A DNA stretch of 64,000 bases from Larimichthys crocea (GCF_000972845.2 NC_040017.1:22405606-22469605), one strand, 5' to 3'. Shown: positions 11,701-24,750, counted from the stretch's first letter. Numbers and translations: made by a program. The notes: generated from the letters alone by a model not told the origin.

Positions 11701-13712
11701 CCCACAAAAAAACAGGTGTTCTGAAATCCAAAATGTGATAGGAAAGAAGCTCTTAGGAGCTCACACAAACTCGGCATACTCATGTCTGTAGACAACACAG
11801 CACCACATGGTCAATAAAAGCCTTAGACAGGATGTTTTTGAAAAATGATGTGGTTTGTTTGACATAACGAATTGATCACTATAAAACCATTCAGGATTTT
11901 CAGAGCTGGGAGATGATTAAAAATTCAGATCCTCCTCCTTCTAAAGGGCAACATGGTGGTTGCAGTTTTTCTATACAGTTTCAGCCCTGATTGGACAATC
12001 ACTGTGGGAGGTAGCTTGATAGGCTTCTCTGGACACAATTGCTTTTTGTGGTACACACAACAAACCAATTCTGTGATACTGGGCTTGAAGATATGACCCA
12101 ACCAGGGATGGTCAATCTACAATGTTTCCATAATCACAAGGTTCCTGAAGGTGCTGTGTTCTTTATAATATGAAGTGAATTGTAAAGTGTCACTTGGATA
12201 CAATTTAGTTGCATTTTTACTTGCATCAGTACAAAGATTGTAGTCTGTGATTTTCATGGAGGAACATAGTAGTAGTAAATAAACAAATGAAAGCAGAAAA
12301 TATTAATGCAATAACATTTTATATTCCTCTGATATTGTCATATGTTTAGCTCCATATATTACTAAATTAAATGAACGCTATTTTCACATAACAAAAGAAT
12401 TCATTATATTTTGAACAATTACTAGACATTGGACTTTGTGCGTTGCAGATTGAATGAACAGACAGAGAAAGGAGACAGTATGAGTTCGCATGTGAGAGCG
12501 TCTAAATTAGCACTTACCTTTGTCTGTTCCTGTGTCTGTGTTTGTCTGAGCAACCTGGATAACATCACAGCGACAACAGGCGAGCTTACATTATTGATGC
12601 AACCTTGTGCTCCAATAAACATAATGCAAACTGGGTGCAACAGTGTCATAACAAAACTCTCTGTGACCTCATTTACACCTGGTATTATCATCTGCATCCG
12701 GATAGCACTATCTGCATAATGACATCTGATCACGCATGCTCATTGTGCTTATTTTGATTTTGGGTCTCAACGTGCAAAAGAAAGTAGGAGCTAAATGACA
12801 GTACACTGACATGATGTGCCCCAGGCCATGTTAAGCAGCTCTGCTGTACTGTATGCACCACTTGTTTGTTTCATTTAGTTAGAAGTGCTTTCTCAGTTCA
12901 GTCTCTGCAGATCCACATCCTTGTTCACATTCGACAAAACAAAATCCATCCAAGAAGCCACAGTCCCACAACGGTGTGAACCTTTTGTGAAGGTGGATAA
13001 AGTCCCTTTCTGACAAAATAATAATAATTTTTTTTCATCATGTTAATGTACCCAAAGAGCTACACGCCAATGGAAAACAATATGTTTCATCACTGGGATT
13101 TATCACATGAAAAAAGTCATAATATGCACAGTGCATGTATAACTGATGAGACTCGTAATTGTGTCTGACTTTAAACCTCAGTGCTCCACTTTTCTCAGTT
13201 TCAAAACACAATCAGTGAAACACAATCAGGATGTTTTAAGATATTCTTCTCCAACACTGCACTGGGCTGATCCTGAATTACTTACACTTTTGCCAATGGC
13301 AGCACAGGAGCACTAATAGGAAATGTGGGTTTTCAAGATATTCTTAGCTCCACAAAAGCTTTTTGTCAAATTTATCCCAGATTGACAGACTCCAGAGGGA
13401 TTTTCACATTCAGTGGAACTATACCTGAAACTATAACCCACTATCATTTCTTCAGTATGAGACCGGAGTTAACACAGAACATGGTGTAAAGTTCATACAC
13501 ATTTGATCAGTTGCCTACGCCTCGCTGGGGATCATGGAATGGAAGTTTAACATTCAATCTCTTCTACACACCCAGATAATAATAGACAATGGTTTTGTGT
13601 CTAAATACTGTTTTCACATTTTTTTTAGTCATATAGTTTCTGAAGGCAATAAGAAAATCAATTTGCCACTTGGATTTGTTAAGATGCAGGGTTGTTGCCA
13701 TTGTTAAGACTA
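8717..13712. other. Non-coding sequence, mostly unique
   Basis: About 5 kb without a recognisable gene or full transposon. Homopolymer and T-rich runs occur near 9020, 9838-9850 and 9942-9960. Homeodomain-type ATTA motifs are frequent around 9520-9570. Near 12672-12698 the words TACACCTGGTATTATCATC and CATCCGG resemble a fragment of a teleost DNA element, but too little remains to call it. The frames at 12422-12733 overlap on opposite strands and have no domain. Confidence 0.4.
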
Positions 13713-13769
13713 CTCTTATTATCATTATTATCATTATTATTATTATCATTATCATCATTATTATTATTG
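13713..13769. repeat. Compound (ATT/ATC)n microsatellite
   Basis: An interrupted trinucleotide tract of TTATTATCATTATTATC type. The minus frame at 13564-13758 that begins with repeated Met and Ile is just this repeat in translation. Confidence 0.9.
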
Positions 13770-14991
13770 CTCAGTGTACTGTATTCGGGTTATATCTTGT
13801 GTTCTAACTTCACGTAGACTAGTGGCACCTTCCAAACCTAAATCAGTACACAATCATTGTTGCTTGTCACTGCAAGGAGGCTTTATGCAGAGTGGGCCCC
13901 ACTCCACTGTTTTGCAGTTGTGTGGATAGTGTGGATGTGATTTTGTTTGCGTTTTTTATTTTATTTTTATGAGATGGTTCTATTTCTAGAAATCCTAAAG
14001 CATTGAGCATCTATCAGCTTTTTTGGCATCTCTTTCATTTTCTCCAGCCATGACCACAACAGCTGAAGGCCAAGGTGTGCTGCCAGATCTTCTGGCTTCC
14101 TATGTTTGGAATTTTGACCAGGAGAACTAATTGCACATTTTTATCAGCAGGTTTCTTGTATTGGAGATTTCCCTCATCAGTCCTCATCAACTTTTCTTGG
14201 TTCCACTACTACTTAGATATGTTGACTGTTGTTACATGCAAAGATAAGTTAGATGTTTATTCATCCTGAGAGAAATTGTTGTAGTACAGTTGTAGTACAA
14301 AGTAATGTCCTTGCCCTTAACATTGTCATGTACCAGCATGTTTTGAATTGAACATAGTGCCTGGTCGCCAAAGACTCATTGAAGGATTAACACGATATAA
14401 TCTTATATATATTGACTTGGTGTGATGAATGAATAAAAGTTTTATTGGAAGTAAATTTTAATCATTTCCTGTAGGTATAAATAAGCTGTGTCAAGCAGCA
14501 TTTCTGTAAAGTAAACTATTCACTTCTTTAATTGCATTTCAGCAAAGGGATGAATGGGAAATGTTTTGTAGAGCAGTGAGTGCCTTCACACAACATCACA
14601 ACATCATGCTATCGACCTTGCTGATGGATATGTCTGGTAATGATGGGTGGGAACTTGTTTGTATGGGAACATTACATTTGTCGCATGAAAAGGAACACAT
14701 TTTGACCTGAGTCTCGAGGAGCAGGGGGTGTTCTGAATGGCATTCATATTTTGGCCTTTGTAAATTATGAATAGCTGTCAAATTCTTTGCTGTAAGAGTT
14801 GATGCATTATTGCTTTGAATTAACAGAAACCATGGAAACAGCAATATGCTGTCATGAAGTCAAAGAGCACAGCTCTCAGAATAGTTTCCAATAGTTGGCT
14901 TGATACTTGAACATTTTAACAGATCTCTCCAAAGAACAGAGATCAGCCACAAGCAAATTTCTCCTGGAACCAACACACTGTAGTTGGGTCA

Positions 14992-14992
<1 letters not shown>
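13770..14992. other. Non-coding sequence, one short repeat scrap
   Basis: Single-copy-looking sequence. A scrap at 14251-14279 (TTTATTCATCCTGAGAGAAA) resembles the fragment at 5502-5530. Nothing else is recognised, and no frame carries a domain. Confidence 0.4.

Positions 14993-15061
<69 letters not shown>
14993..15061. repeat. Perfect (ATT)23 microsatellite
   Basis: Sixty-nine bases of uninterrupted ATT. The long polyleucine (plus) and polyasparagine (minus) stretches in the frames crossing it are translation artefacts, not genes. Such an uninterrupted array is expected to vary in length between individuals. Confidence 0.98.
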
Positions 15062-15063
<2 letters not shown>

Positions 15064-17779
15064 CTGGACCATTCCTTTCTTGCCTTCACGTTCCATTATT
15101 TGTATGCAGAGCTCTGAACGTGTCAGTTATTGAAATTGTAGAAATTTAAATATTAGTCAGACTGTTAAATTGCATTAAAATTAAATGTACTTTTAGTGAA
15201 TCTCTATTGTTGAAAGGCATAGATATGCAGGAAAAAAAAAAGTATCCAGATAGCTAGATTACATCAAACAATCGTAGAGTTGAAAGGTCATTCAGAATAT
15301 GGAGCATGAGAAAAATACAACTGTGTTGCCCTCCCTCACATACACATACTTTATATAGCATTCATGATGAAGTGATGGGTGTGGGAGACTTTGAAGCCAA
15401 ATATAGTTAAGTTGATAAATAGTTTCATCAGTGCTAACATTTAATGAAACACAGCAGATTGGGGCTGTTTGAAAGTGACAAAGATGACATGAAAACCACA
15501 AACATGGAGCCACTTTTTTAAGTGATGACTTTTTTTTTCACTCCAGATTGACAGAATCTGTACCTAATGTCAGTGTAATTCATGCAAATAATTTTTTTAA
15601 GTACGGTATGATATCTAAATTTATACACCACATTGACTTAAGTGTAGCGACAGTGGGTCTGCTGGGCACTGGGTTGTACAGAACGATACAGCACTACATT
15701 AATCACAACATGCCTCTCTGAATTTAGAAGCGAGCAGTCAACCTTTTCATTTACTACCAAAACAATTCATTTTTTATATATATGATATTAATCAGGACTT
15801 TAAGATCCTGTCTTAGAAAATGTAGTGGTCTTATGAAAATACGATGCACATACAGTGTAAATGTATTTCTTGCACAGAGAAGGACAAATAATGGATCATT
15901 ACCCATCGCTTTTTTTTGGTGTGATGTTGCATCTCTTGCCATTTTTTTATGAATTTGCATTTGATCATCACTTTCGAATGAACTAATAGAGTCACTAATG
16001 AATCAGGGGCTGCATATGCATTACCAGATGCCTTATGGGCGTGTCTTTTCCTGGTATAGTTTTTGAATGTTTTAAATAAAGGCTTTAAGCTCTAAAGCAA
16101 TCCCTTGAATGCTTAGTCAGTAACACACAGTCCGTGATGCGTTTCGTTCTGTTTTTGATTACACATTTAGAAAAGGCAGCATTTTAATCTTCTTAGTGTG
16201 AATACAAGTCTGCTGTCTTAGCAGATGAAATACTGGAACAAAGTTTGGGCATGAGAGGGAGACTACACAAGTCCAAGCAACATTTTTAACTGCTAATTAA
16301 TCATTTTTTGACATCGCATTCGTTCTCTAAGCTAATTCTTTATTACTTGTTTTTTTTTCTTTGTTATATTATCCTTTAATTTACACTTATTTCCCCTGCC
16401 TGTACCAAATACTATCCCCGCAAGAGCTGCAGAGTCTGCAGCTTTCATCTCTCCTCTGATTAAGTCTAAAGACTATAGTGCCTTATAGAAGCTTCCAGCA
16501 ATCTTTTGTTATTCTAAGTTATTCAAGAAATTAGTTTTATCTTTGTTTTATATACATATATAATTATAGAACTATAAGAGAAGCACCATGCCATTTGATT
16601 TATATTAAAAAGATGTAATGTATCAAAACTGATGCAAGTGTTGCATTAAAGCTAACCAATCCTAATCTTTCCCCCTTTGAGCTAGAAGCGCACCTACACT
16701 GTAAGAGGAGCAGACCCCATCATCGTGCCGTGTTCAAATTCTTCTTCATGTTACATTCTAATCAAATCAAGCATGTATTTCCTTCGCCGTATCCTTAAGG
16801 ATACTGGCAGGAAGGATTTATTTCTATAATCTCTCTGTAAGTGATCACGTTACACCTTTCCTTCCATCTTTTCCTCCATCAGAAACTTTAAAACTAAACC
16901 GATTTACCTGGAAGTACCCTACGTTTTTTGAAATACATTTACGGTAATGCACTTTCCAGTGACTTTTCTTATAGCCATCTGTCACTGTCAAGAGGATTTT
17001 TGTCTCTTGAATAGAAATATATAAAAAAAACAATTGCTTTTGGATTGCTTCCCAAATTACAGTCGAGATATTTTCAGAAAAGGAGGCTGAACTGTTCAGG
17101 ACTCTGGAAGCAAAACCACTGGATGTCCTGATGACTGAAACTTTTGGTTGAGCTTTTAATTAACTCCCCATTCCTGACTTTTTTCTTACCTTACACTGAT
17201 CACCCACATGGTGTTTCAGGAAAATGTAAATTCTTCTTTTCTTTGTCTGTGGAACTATTTTACAGTGAGAGAGTTTCTTCTTTGTTATAAATGTGTGCTG
17301 GAAAACAGATCCCATAAAAAGGTGAGTAGGTTATAAACGCTGAACTTCCAACAGTTGTTACATTATTCCTAAAACCAGGGTGCTTAAGTGCTTAACCCTG
17401 ACTTGCTTTGTCTGAAAAGCTGCACAGTAACAGCCTCATAGGCCTGTTGGTGTTCATCAGTTGTGTGATTGGCCTGTATTCACAAGAGATTACAGCGGGG
17501 TGCCTGAGGTTTTCACTCAAGCTCTATTAAGAATGACAAGAATGTTTGATACTGTAGATCTGAAGTAAAAAATACTACTACTAATAATAATTAGTATATT
17601 CTTAGTATAATATTCTTCTTTTATACTTTTCTAAGACATATGCTTATCTCTTGAAGATGGGACAGATTGATAATCAGATTACATGCCTTCATAATTGTAC
17701 CCTGGTCTGATGAAATGTGCTTTTTGGATATAATTATTTAATCTAAATATTAGTACCCAGTGCATAGTACCCTCGCCTC
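15062..17779. other. Non-coding sequence, no feature recognised
   Basis: AT-rich single-copy-looking sequence with short A or T runs (15231-15241, 15528-15538, 16350-16358) and AT dinucleotides near 16550. A 16-bp perfect palindrome at 16789-16804 is expected about once by chance in a window of this size. I see no gene or transposon. Confidence 0.45.
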
Positions 17780-18190
17780 ATAGCTGCTGTATGCAGTATG
17801 TGCCAGTGTAATCAAAGAGCTTTGGGCAAAGCCCACATTCTGCTGCACAGAGCAGCACAGGAAACACTGTTTACCAGCTCACACCCAAATTGCAAACAAT
17901 GACAGTGTCATCATTTCACAAACTTGTGATTGTCACTCGTAAATTGCAATTAAACCTGCGAGTCGCACAGGGCTCTTGTATGCGCCCGCATGGGTCGCAG
18001 GTATAGCATTTGTTTTGATTAGTGAAATGTGTCAAAATAGTGTGAGATGAAATTATCTCATGCTGAAAATCACAGCGCAGGCCCCTTGATTGACAGCTGA
18101 ATAGAAACAGAGTTTGGCTCCAGTGACACATGGTAGTAGTGACACTAGGGAGAAGGCGGGGATAGAGTGGAGTTTTAGCAGCTGACACTC
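17780..18190. promoter_or_regulatory. Candidate regulatory block with a PBX-MEIS-type site
   Basis: A unique, CpG-containing block free of repeats. At 18087-18096 it carries TGATTGACAG, the decameric PBX-MEIS/PREP composite recognition sequence as known from vertebrate HOX-cofactor enhancers. Upstream are ATTGCAATTAA (about 17944) and ATTTGTTTTGATTAG (about 18008), both homeodomain-like. The minus frame 17916-18188 has no domain. The site is seen directly. That the block is a conserved enhancer is inference. Confidence 0.3.
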
Positions 18191-18689
18191 AGCAGATTGT
18201 CTATTATCAGCTGATATTACCTTATTACACACATAACAGTATTAGGATCCTTGTCAAAAATGTTTAATTATGTTATAAAAACATATAAACATTATCCCAT
18301 ATATATGGATATTTCAAATCAATATTTATATATATTATTAACGGTATCTGCCTTATAAACCCAGTAATGCTTTGCTCAATCTATTACATTTCCGATTTAT
18401 TTACAAAAGCAATCTAAAGACGCGTGGACAACGCGAAAAAGGACCCCTCTGGTCATTTTCCGATATACTCTGTGTGTACTCTATGCTCACAGTCTAAGAT
18501 CTAAACCAGCTCATATTCAACACTATATTGAGGGTCGCAGAAAAAGCTCCAAGCAATATCCATGTTCATATGCTTATTATTGCCATTGCTGTGAGTTTCA
18601 AGAGGGTGCTTATGCTTATCAAAGAGTGAATTATCAAGCATGACATAAACAGGCGTAATTAAACCATCAATCAAGTAAATTAGTTATGG
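18191..18689. other. AT-rich non-coding sequence
   Basis: AT-rich, with TATATA words around 18300-18340. I see no gene, transposon or structured RNA. Confidence 0.45.
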
Positions 18690-18960
18690 ATTATCTCTCT
18701 GTAATTGACCCTTTTGTACTACTGGTTCAAAGTGAAACTTAGCTGAAGGTTTTAAAAGTGGACCGGGGTAGCTGTGATTTATGTTTTCCTTCCTGCAGCT
18801 TATTAATACAGTGAGGGTATCCTTTTGTATTTGCTCATCAGATTCTAGCAATTACAATCTCTCCAGGCTATGCAGCCGTTTATTTTGTCCCCGCTGTATT
18901 GGCGATGACGGATCCACTTGAACTGTGTCCGAAGGCTTGCAGAATTGTACAGGAAAGAGA
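18690..18960. promoter_or_regulatory. Candidate conserved non-coding block (unconfirmed)
   Basis: Unique sequence with several homeodomain-like words (TAATTGACC near 18702, CAATTACAATC near 18849) and no simple repeats. No coding frame stands out. Function is only inferred from composition and from lying near the PBX-MEIS-bearing block. Confidence 0.2.
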
Positions 18961-19769
18961 ATGGATGTACAGTGGCTTTTTAAAAATAAATTAGTTAATG
19001 ATGAAACGTGGCAGGATTTGAGTTTAAGTGATGAATCATAGGCTCATAGGCTCAAAGGCAAAACTGCTCTGTGAGCGGTCTATGCCAATATGGCACTTAC
19101 AGCACCCAGGAATGCTTTTTGGCTGGGCTTCTCTGAGATCTTTAAATCAACTTGACGTACTGTATCAGAGGAGATAACAACAAAAGAGCTGCCAATGTGC
19201 CGAGGTGATTTGCATTGAGGTGGGCTGCTGTGCCTTCTGCTTTACCTGAGTGAGCTTTGAGACAGGTTTCCAGACGCTTTTTTTGGTAAAGCAAGCAGCA
19301 AGCTGGTAATTGTGACGTCTTGAGATGTTTACTGCAGCAGCTGAGCAAGAGGAGGAGGTGGGGCAGCCGTGTGTCTCATCCTGTGTTGTGTAGCCCCACA
19401 AGTGACTGTGACTGAGCTTGAAAAAACACTTGACCAGAAAGTGGAATGAGTTGAGTCGAGTGAGCACTTTAAGATCGGGGTGCTATTTATTCCGAGTGCA
19501 GTGTTTCTAGGTGTAGTGGTTGTTGGGTTTACTGTGTACATGTATGTCTGCTTGATTCATACTGCTTCAATAAAACATACATGTAGTATATATGACATGA
19601 TCCATAGACTGCTGAAGGATGTTTTAAAGCATCAAATTGGTGGGTTTCTACTTCTTAAATATAAGAATTTGAATATATTCGACTGCTGGTCAAATAAAAC
19701 AATCACCTTGCTCTGTGGTTGGGCAAAACATTTATTAATCAATTGATCAGAATCAAATTCTGTATGTTT
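18961..19769. other. Non-coding sequence, no feature recognised
   Basis: Single-copy-looking. The minus frames 19142-19541 overlap one another and carry no motif. I see no splice-bounded coding block. Confidence 0.45.
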
Positions 19770-19920
19770 TTAAAGGACCAGTGTGTAGGATTTAGTTGCA
19801 TCTAGCGCCGTAGTTGCTAATTGCAAGCACCTCCCCTCACCTTGCTTCACCCTCTCCTTCCTAGTGTTACGGAGAAACTACAGTAGCAGTGAAATGCATG
19901 AAAATCGCAAGAATGTGAAA
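19770..19920 (+). mobile_element. MITE fragment, TTTAAAGGACCAGTGTGTAGG family (copy 1)
   Basis: It begins with TTTTAAAGGACCAGTGTGTA, followed by GGATTTAGTTGCATCTAG, then CCTCCCCTCACC, CACCCTCTCCTTCCTAG and GGAGAAACTACAGTAGC. The same blocks occur in the same order at 24751-24860. This is a common teleost short inverted-repeat element, recognised from memory and confirmed internally by the second copy. Only the left part remains: after about 19920 the similarity to the second copy stops and no right terminal repeat is present. Confidence 0.75.
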
Positions 19921-20059
19921 CATTTCAGGACGCAAAATGAATGAAAATTTGTACAACAGAGGTCAGAGGTACAACTGAGTGTAATAACATAAGATACCTG
20001 TCAGTCAAGCAAACATCTCCTCGCACATACCAATCTTCTGAACAGAAAAGACACGTTAG

Positions 20060-20275
20060 AAGATTGTGCCATTAGCTGTTCGGAGCCTAACGTCTGCAAA
20101 AAAAAAAAAAAACAACACTGGAAAAAAAACAACAGTTGACTTTGTATTTCTAGAGAGAAGCTGGAGGTTTTCCCATTCACTTCAAAACAGTTTTATTCAG
20201 AGCCAGCATCTAGCAGCCATCAGGGAGCTGCATCTTAAGGCACTTCCACGTTAATTTCAGCTATGGTTGTTGGCG
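20060..20275 (+). repeat. Possible SINE-like repeat fragment with internal poly-A
   Basis: An A tract at about 20099-20113 and a second A-rich run are followed by GAGAAGCTGGAGGTTTTCCC, CAGAGCCAGCATCTAGCAGC and AAGGCACTTCCACG. The last two resemble a module I associate with a frequent teleost repeat. There is no second copy in the window to check against, so this is tentative. The open frame 20066-20254 is not supported as a gene. Confidence 0.35.
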
Positions 20276-21250
20276 CTCTAGGCTCAGTACGACATCTGTG
20301 GACCTTGGCATTTCTTTTTGTCCTTTCACAATTACTGAAAGCTCCCAAAGTTTGGAGTTGAAAAGTTCAGACTGTGCAAGACTTTTGACTAAATTTTGTC
20401 ATTTTTGTTTTAATCTCTGTTTTTTTTTTTAGTTGCGTTTACCAAGCACACTCTGCTATATTTGTTTTCACATGAACCCAGATTTAGACTTTTTGTTGAA
20501 GTACTGTTGTATGAACCCACAGTAACACACATAAGACAACCGATTCTCATTGCAGAGAAAAGTAGTCATCCTTATGGTTGTTCGGGGTTGCACTTGAAGA
20601 TTTTTTCCTCTGTATTAGTATGTGGCTTCTTGCTAATTGTGTTAGAAAAAAATATCTACAAATCATATCTGAGCATAACAGCAGGAGCAGCAGGAGCTAA
20701 ATAAGAAGTAGCGCAAGGCTTTCTCTGACAATGGCGTCTGTTGTTTTTTACACAATAGGCATCTCAGTGGTTGGAAATGTCAGTGTCTTAATTAATTTCA
20801 TTTATTCTGCTTGTCATCTCTTTATTAATGTGTCCAGAAAGTAAACTATTCTTCCATCCAATCAGAACTTTTCTTTTCTCTAACAGACACGACCATGCAG
20901 TGACATTCAAAACTAAATGGCATGAAGATAAAACTAGATATTTGCTGTTTTAGAAAAGTGATCCCACACATACTGTAGATCAGAACTTATGCCTACACAT
21001 CTGTTAGGACTTATTAGGACTATTAACTTCAGATAAAACCACACGAAGACAAGAAAGTCTGGTGACACATCAGGAACAAGAGCGCAAAACTTTTCTTAGA
21101 TTAAATGGTGCTAATATCACGGTGTGACCTATTTTCCATTTTTACCATTGCATTCACTATAGCACGAGGTAATTGTGGAGCACAGGACAGCACCAGTGTC
21201 TTCAGCATTGGATAACCGCTGTCCTGTGTTCCAGTTGTCAGAGTAGTGTG
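20276..21250. other. Non-coding sequence, no feature recognised
   Basis: Single-copy-looking AT-rich sequence with a T run near 20420. The frames have no recognisable domain. Confidence 0.45.
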
Positions 21251-21270
21251 GTGTGTGTGTGTGTGTGTGT
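21251..21270. repeat. (GT)10 microsatellite
   Basis: Twenty uninterrupted bases of GT, preceded by GTGTG after one break. Confidence 0.95.
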
Positions 21271-23779
21271 AGGATCCTGCAGGGAAGGCCCATGCTGCGG
21301 ATATCTGTCACTCACATTTTCCAAAGAGCTTATCACAGAGGGAACATTTTCCGCTTCACCAGTTATTTGAATTGAGATTTTTTTTTTTTCTTCCTGTATG
21401 TCTGCGTAATACAGATTCTTACAGAATGAAATTACAGTATAAACTTTCACATTAACACTGCCAGAGATATTAAATACCAGATGTGATGTCATTTGATGTA
21501 GAAATACCAAACTATTTTAAATTCATTTCACAGTGGCTGAAAGCATGAATGAGCGGTGTCATCTGAGCTTAGGCAAAGAGCAAAGCGAAGATGTGTTTCT
21601 CTTATTCTTTAACATTAAAGGTCAGAAACTTTTGAAAGGTTTTTATATATATGTGTGTGTGCGTAGAGAGAAAGAGAAATATTTTATAAGCTAAATTAAT
21701 TTTCAATATTCCCTTCAGTATATTTGAGCCATACCTAACTGTGTGAAATGCTTTTCATGTGTTGGTTCAGTGTTCTCACAGTAGGCATTAATGTCAAAGC
21801 CATGATGTAGCAGATGGCAAGGAGACGCCTCAAGTGAAAGTCTCTTTAAGGCATCTGTTAATTGTTTTTGAAGACGAACACTGTATGCAGGAGCTGTTAC
21901 TAAGCGTGACATTTTTCTGCGTTTGATTTCATTATCATATCAGATGACCGGCCGTACTTTCTGGTCAACATCAAACATATGCAGCTGCCACAATCGTGTG
22001 TATCTAAAACAGCTTTGGACTGTTGCTTTAAGGTCAAACCTCATGAAAATTGTGAATATTTTTTGGTGCTCATTCCACTGCCCTGACTGTGCATTAGCAT
22101 AACAAAATCATGATATATTATAAAGTTGATTACGTGCTCTGTTTGAGAGATTCTGTTTATTATCTGTAATCCAGTGCAGTAACACCATTCAGTTCACATG
22201 GTGAATTCAGTATAATGTACATTTCCACAGGACTAAATTAATGTGAAAGAACACAGTAATGTCATAATGACTAATCTGCTGCTTAGACTTTCTCTATTTT
22301 TGGAGGAAATAGTGTTTACTCTTGTTCAGGTCCCTCGACAGGAGCTTAACAGCGATCGAAAATAATGGTAAAATGGAAGTGTCCAGAAATAATGGCCAAA
22401 AGAGTATTTCTGTTAGAAAGGAGAAACTCAAGAGTTTTGCAGTGGAGTGGTGATTATGACTTTAAAGCACGTTTTGCAATTTAGCACCAGGCTTTTCATA
22501 GTGCAATTCAATTATACACTACTGTCTTAAACATGAACAGCAGTACACATGCATTACTAATGATCAAAAACTAGTGATTCCACAATTTTGCAAACAGCCA
22601 AACATCAAACAAGAGGACCAGCTTGCCTTCTGTTTTGCAGCCTTTCATTTCACAAAGTTGTCTGAAAGTCGACTGAAAGCTGGAGATGTATTATTGTCTG
22701 ACGTCCTCTCACTTAGTCACTTATTGTGTCATTTTTCTTCTTAGCTTCTTCCATCAACGTTCTCTCACGCCTTGTAGCCTTTGCCATGTCTGCAGATGCT
22801 TCTGAGCCCTGGCTCCAGTTCTTGCATGACACTGGCTCTGCTGCTTGACAGCATTCCCCCAATGTTTTCCCCTCACCCTGGGCCTCATTCTCCAGACAGT
22901 CTGAAGTTTCCTTACATACAGTTTAAATACTAACACTCCATCATTGCTTTGAGATCCCAGTCCGGGCAGCATGGATTGTGTTAACTAACCGAACAGTTAC
23001 TTTAGCAACAAGTAAAGGTTTCTGTTCATCAATCACCGAGAGTTGAGTCAGAGCAGCTTGGGAACAAACTGGATCCAGAAAACATTATCCAATTTTAGCA
23101 AATTAGGTAAAACAGTTGGTGGTGTGTGACCTGGAGAACAATATTACATAGTGCCAGAACAGGTGTAGAGTGCGCAGAGTGGAACATTATTACATGTCAT
23201 TGTAGCATGGAAATGAAAGGCTATTTTAAGGTAGAGAGGTTACATAATAATTTAATTAATATCAGGTTGTGTTAAACGTGATTCTTTTACTCTGATGCAC
23301 AGTTTTCCCCTACAAATCGGTTTTATTATGCCTCTCCAATGCTTTCTGTGTTAAAAAAAAGTCTAATCAGCAGTCTAACTGGTTTCCTTTCAACTTCAAA
23401 CACTTAAAATAATTTAAATATAAATATTTAATATTCATAAGAGTTCAGCTGATTTACTCAAATGCATCTAAGCAGTAATGAAATGAACTGCCTGCTCATC
23501 ATTGCCACACAAGGTTAAATGATGCTGATATGCAGTTCACAGGGTCTGGACTTTTGAAGAAATGTCAGATTTAATGTGTGTCAGTGCAGTTTGAAACCCT
23601 TACTTATGATGAATGATGCCCAAATAACATAAAAGACATATCAAATTACATCTTGACAGTCATAATATTTGAATTTTATGTCCCACCACTACTTAAATTC
23701 ATTGCAGGCAACACATTGATTTGGCCACCGTATGCAATGGCAGCCCCATACTAATTCTTTCAGTAAGATATTCAGCTGG
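21271..23779. other. Non-coding sequence, no feature recognised
   Basis: Unique-looking sequence with a T run near 21379 and a short AT/GT tract near 21646-21662. The minus frame 22754-22972 is rich in Arg, Gln and Lys because of a GC-richer patch, but it has no recognisable domain or splice context. Confidence 0.4.
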
Positions 23780-24200
23780 TGCCCTTTTTAACAGCCTAAA
23801 GTTTCCTGACCAAGTTCACGTTAATAACCAATCGGCCCCAGAGTCCGGCGCTGTGTTGTTGCCCGGAATTTATTTGTCCTCCCATAAATTATTCAGTATT
23901 TTGCATCGACTAACTGCCATACCTTTAAGGTTGCGGATCCAAGACCTTGGCACACCTTGCATGTTAATATGGCCGCACTCACAAGGTGAAAGACACTCCC
24001 TAAAATGACCATAGCTTTCGTAGAGTTATCCTAAGAGCCAGAAGTTTTGTCTTCCTTATGGTTTGTCAAAGAGATCAGTACATCACGCTCTAAGCCTGTT
24101 GCTGTCTGAGCGGCTAAGTAACAACTTGTCGGGCAGTATGTCAGATTATTGCACCGTGGAAGGCTCCTTTGTTGTCAGGCCAACATAGTGTGAGGTATCA
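23780..24200. promoter_or_regulatory. Candidate conserved non-coding block (unconfirmed)
   Basis: A repeat-free block with above-average GC and several CpGs. It contains CCCATAAATTATTCAG near 23881, whose CCATAAA core is a CDX/posterior-HOX-like motif on the opposite strand. The plus frame 23721-24008 has no recognisable domain. Composition sets it apart from its AT-rich surroundings. Conservation is untested. Confidence 0.22.
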
Positions 24201-24750
24201 TGGCCTGTCACCATCAGGATGTCAATGCAGATCCTCAGTCCATCTGTCTATACACATCCACTGTGAGGGCACATCCCATCCCCTCTGACACTCGATGCAA
24301 TTACAAGCGCCTGGCTGAGGCATGGCAGCCCGCGGCGAGATAAAACAAGCTCTCAGTGAACCATATTGCTTACATTCGATCTCTCTCCTAGTCAGGAAAT
24401 TAAGTTGAACCCGTGGATGGCAGTTGTCATGTTGTTGTGGGCACCCCAGATAACCATCATCTAAACTATTTTTCAAGGCTACAAGGCTACTATTGTTTGT
24501 CAAGAGAACCAACACAAAGTTGGTTTAGAGAAAGAGATACACTTGAAATGATTTCCTGGGACTATATAGTCGTGCAGTGTGATTTGTCATGGTTAAAATC
24601 AGAAACATGTATGCTACTTAAGTTTCTATTTAGGTTTTACTAATATATTAGTGCCCATGACCGCTATATAAAACTAATAAAAGTAACCGTTAGCCCCGGG
24701 TCTCTTTTGTACTTTGTTTCAAGAATCAGTAGATAGGACGCACAGACACA
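24201..24750. other. Non-coding sequence, no feature recognised
   Basis: Unique-looking. The two opposite frames 24222-24515 and 24413-24643 show no family signature. Confidence 0.4.

Noticed and set aside
12672..12698. Fragment resembling a teleost DNA element ('TACACCTGGTATTATCATC')
   Set aside because: Too short and isolated to distinguish from coincidence.
14876..15149. Polyasparagine and polyleucine frames
   Set aside because: Pure translation of the (ATT)23 microsatellite.
16789..16804. 16-bp perfect palindrome GTATCCTTAAGGATAC
   Set aside because: About one such palindrome is expected by chance in 64 kb.
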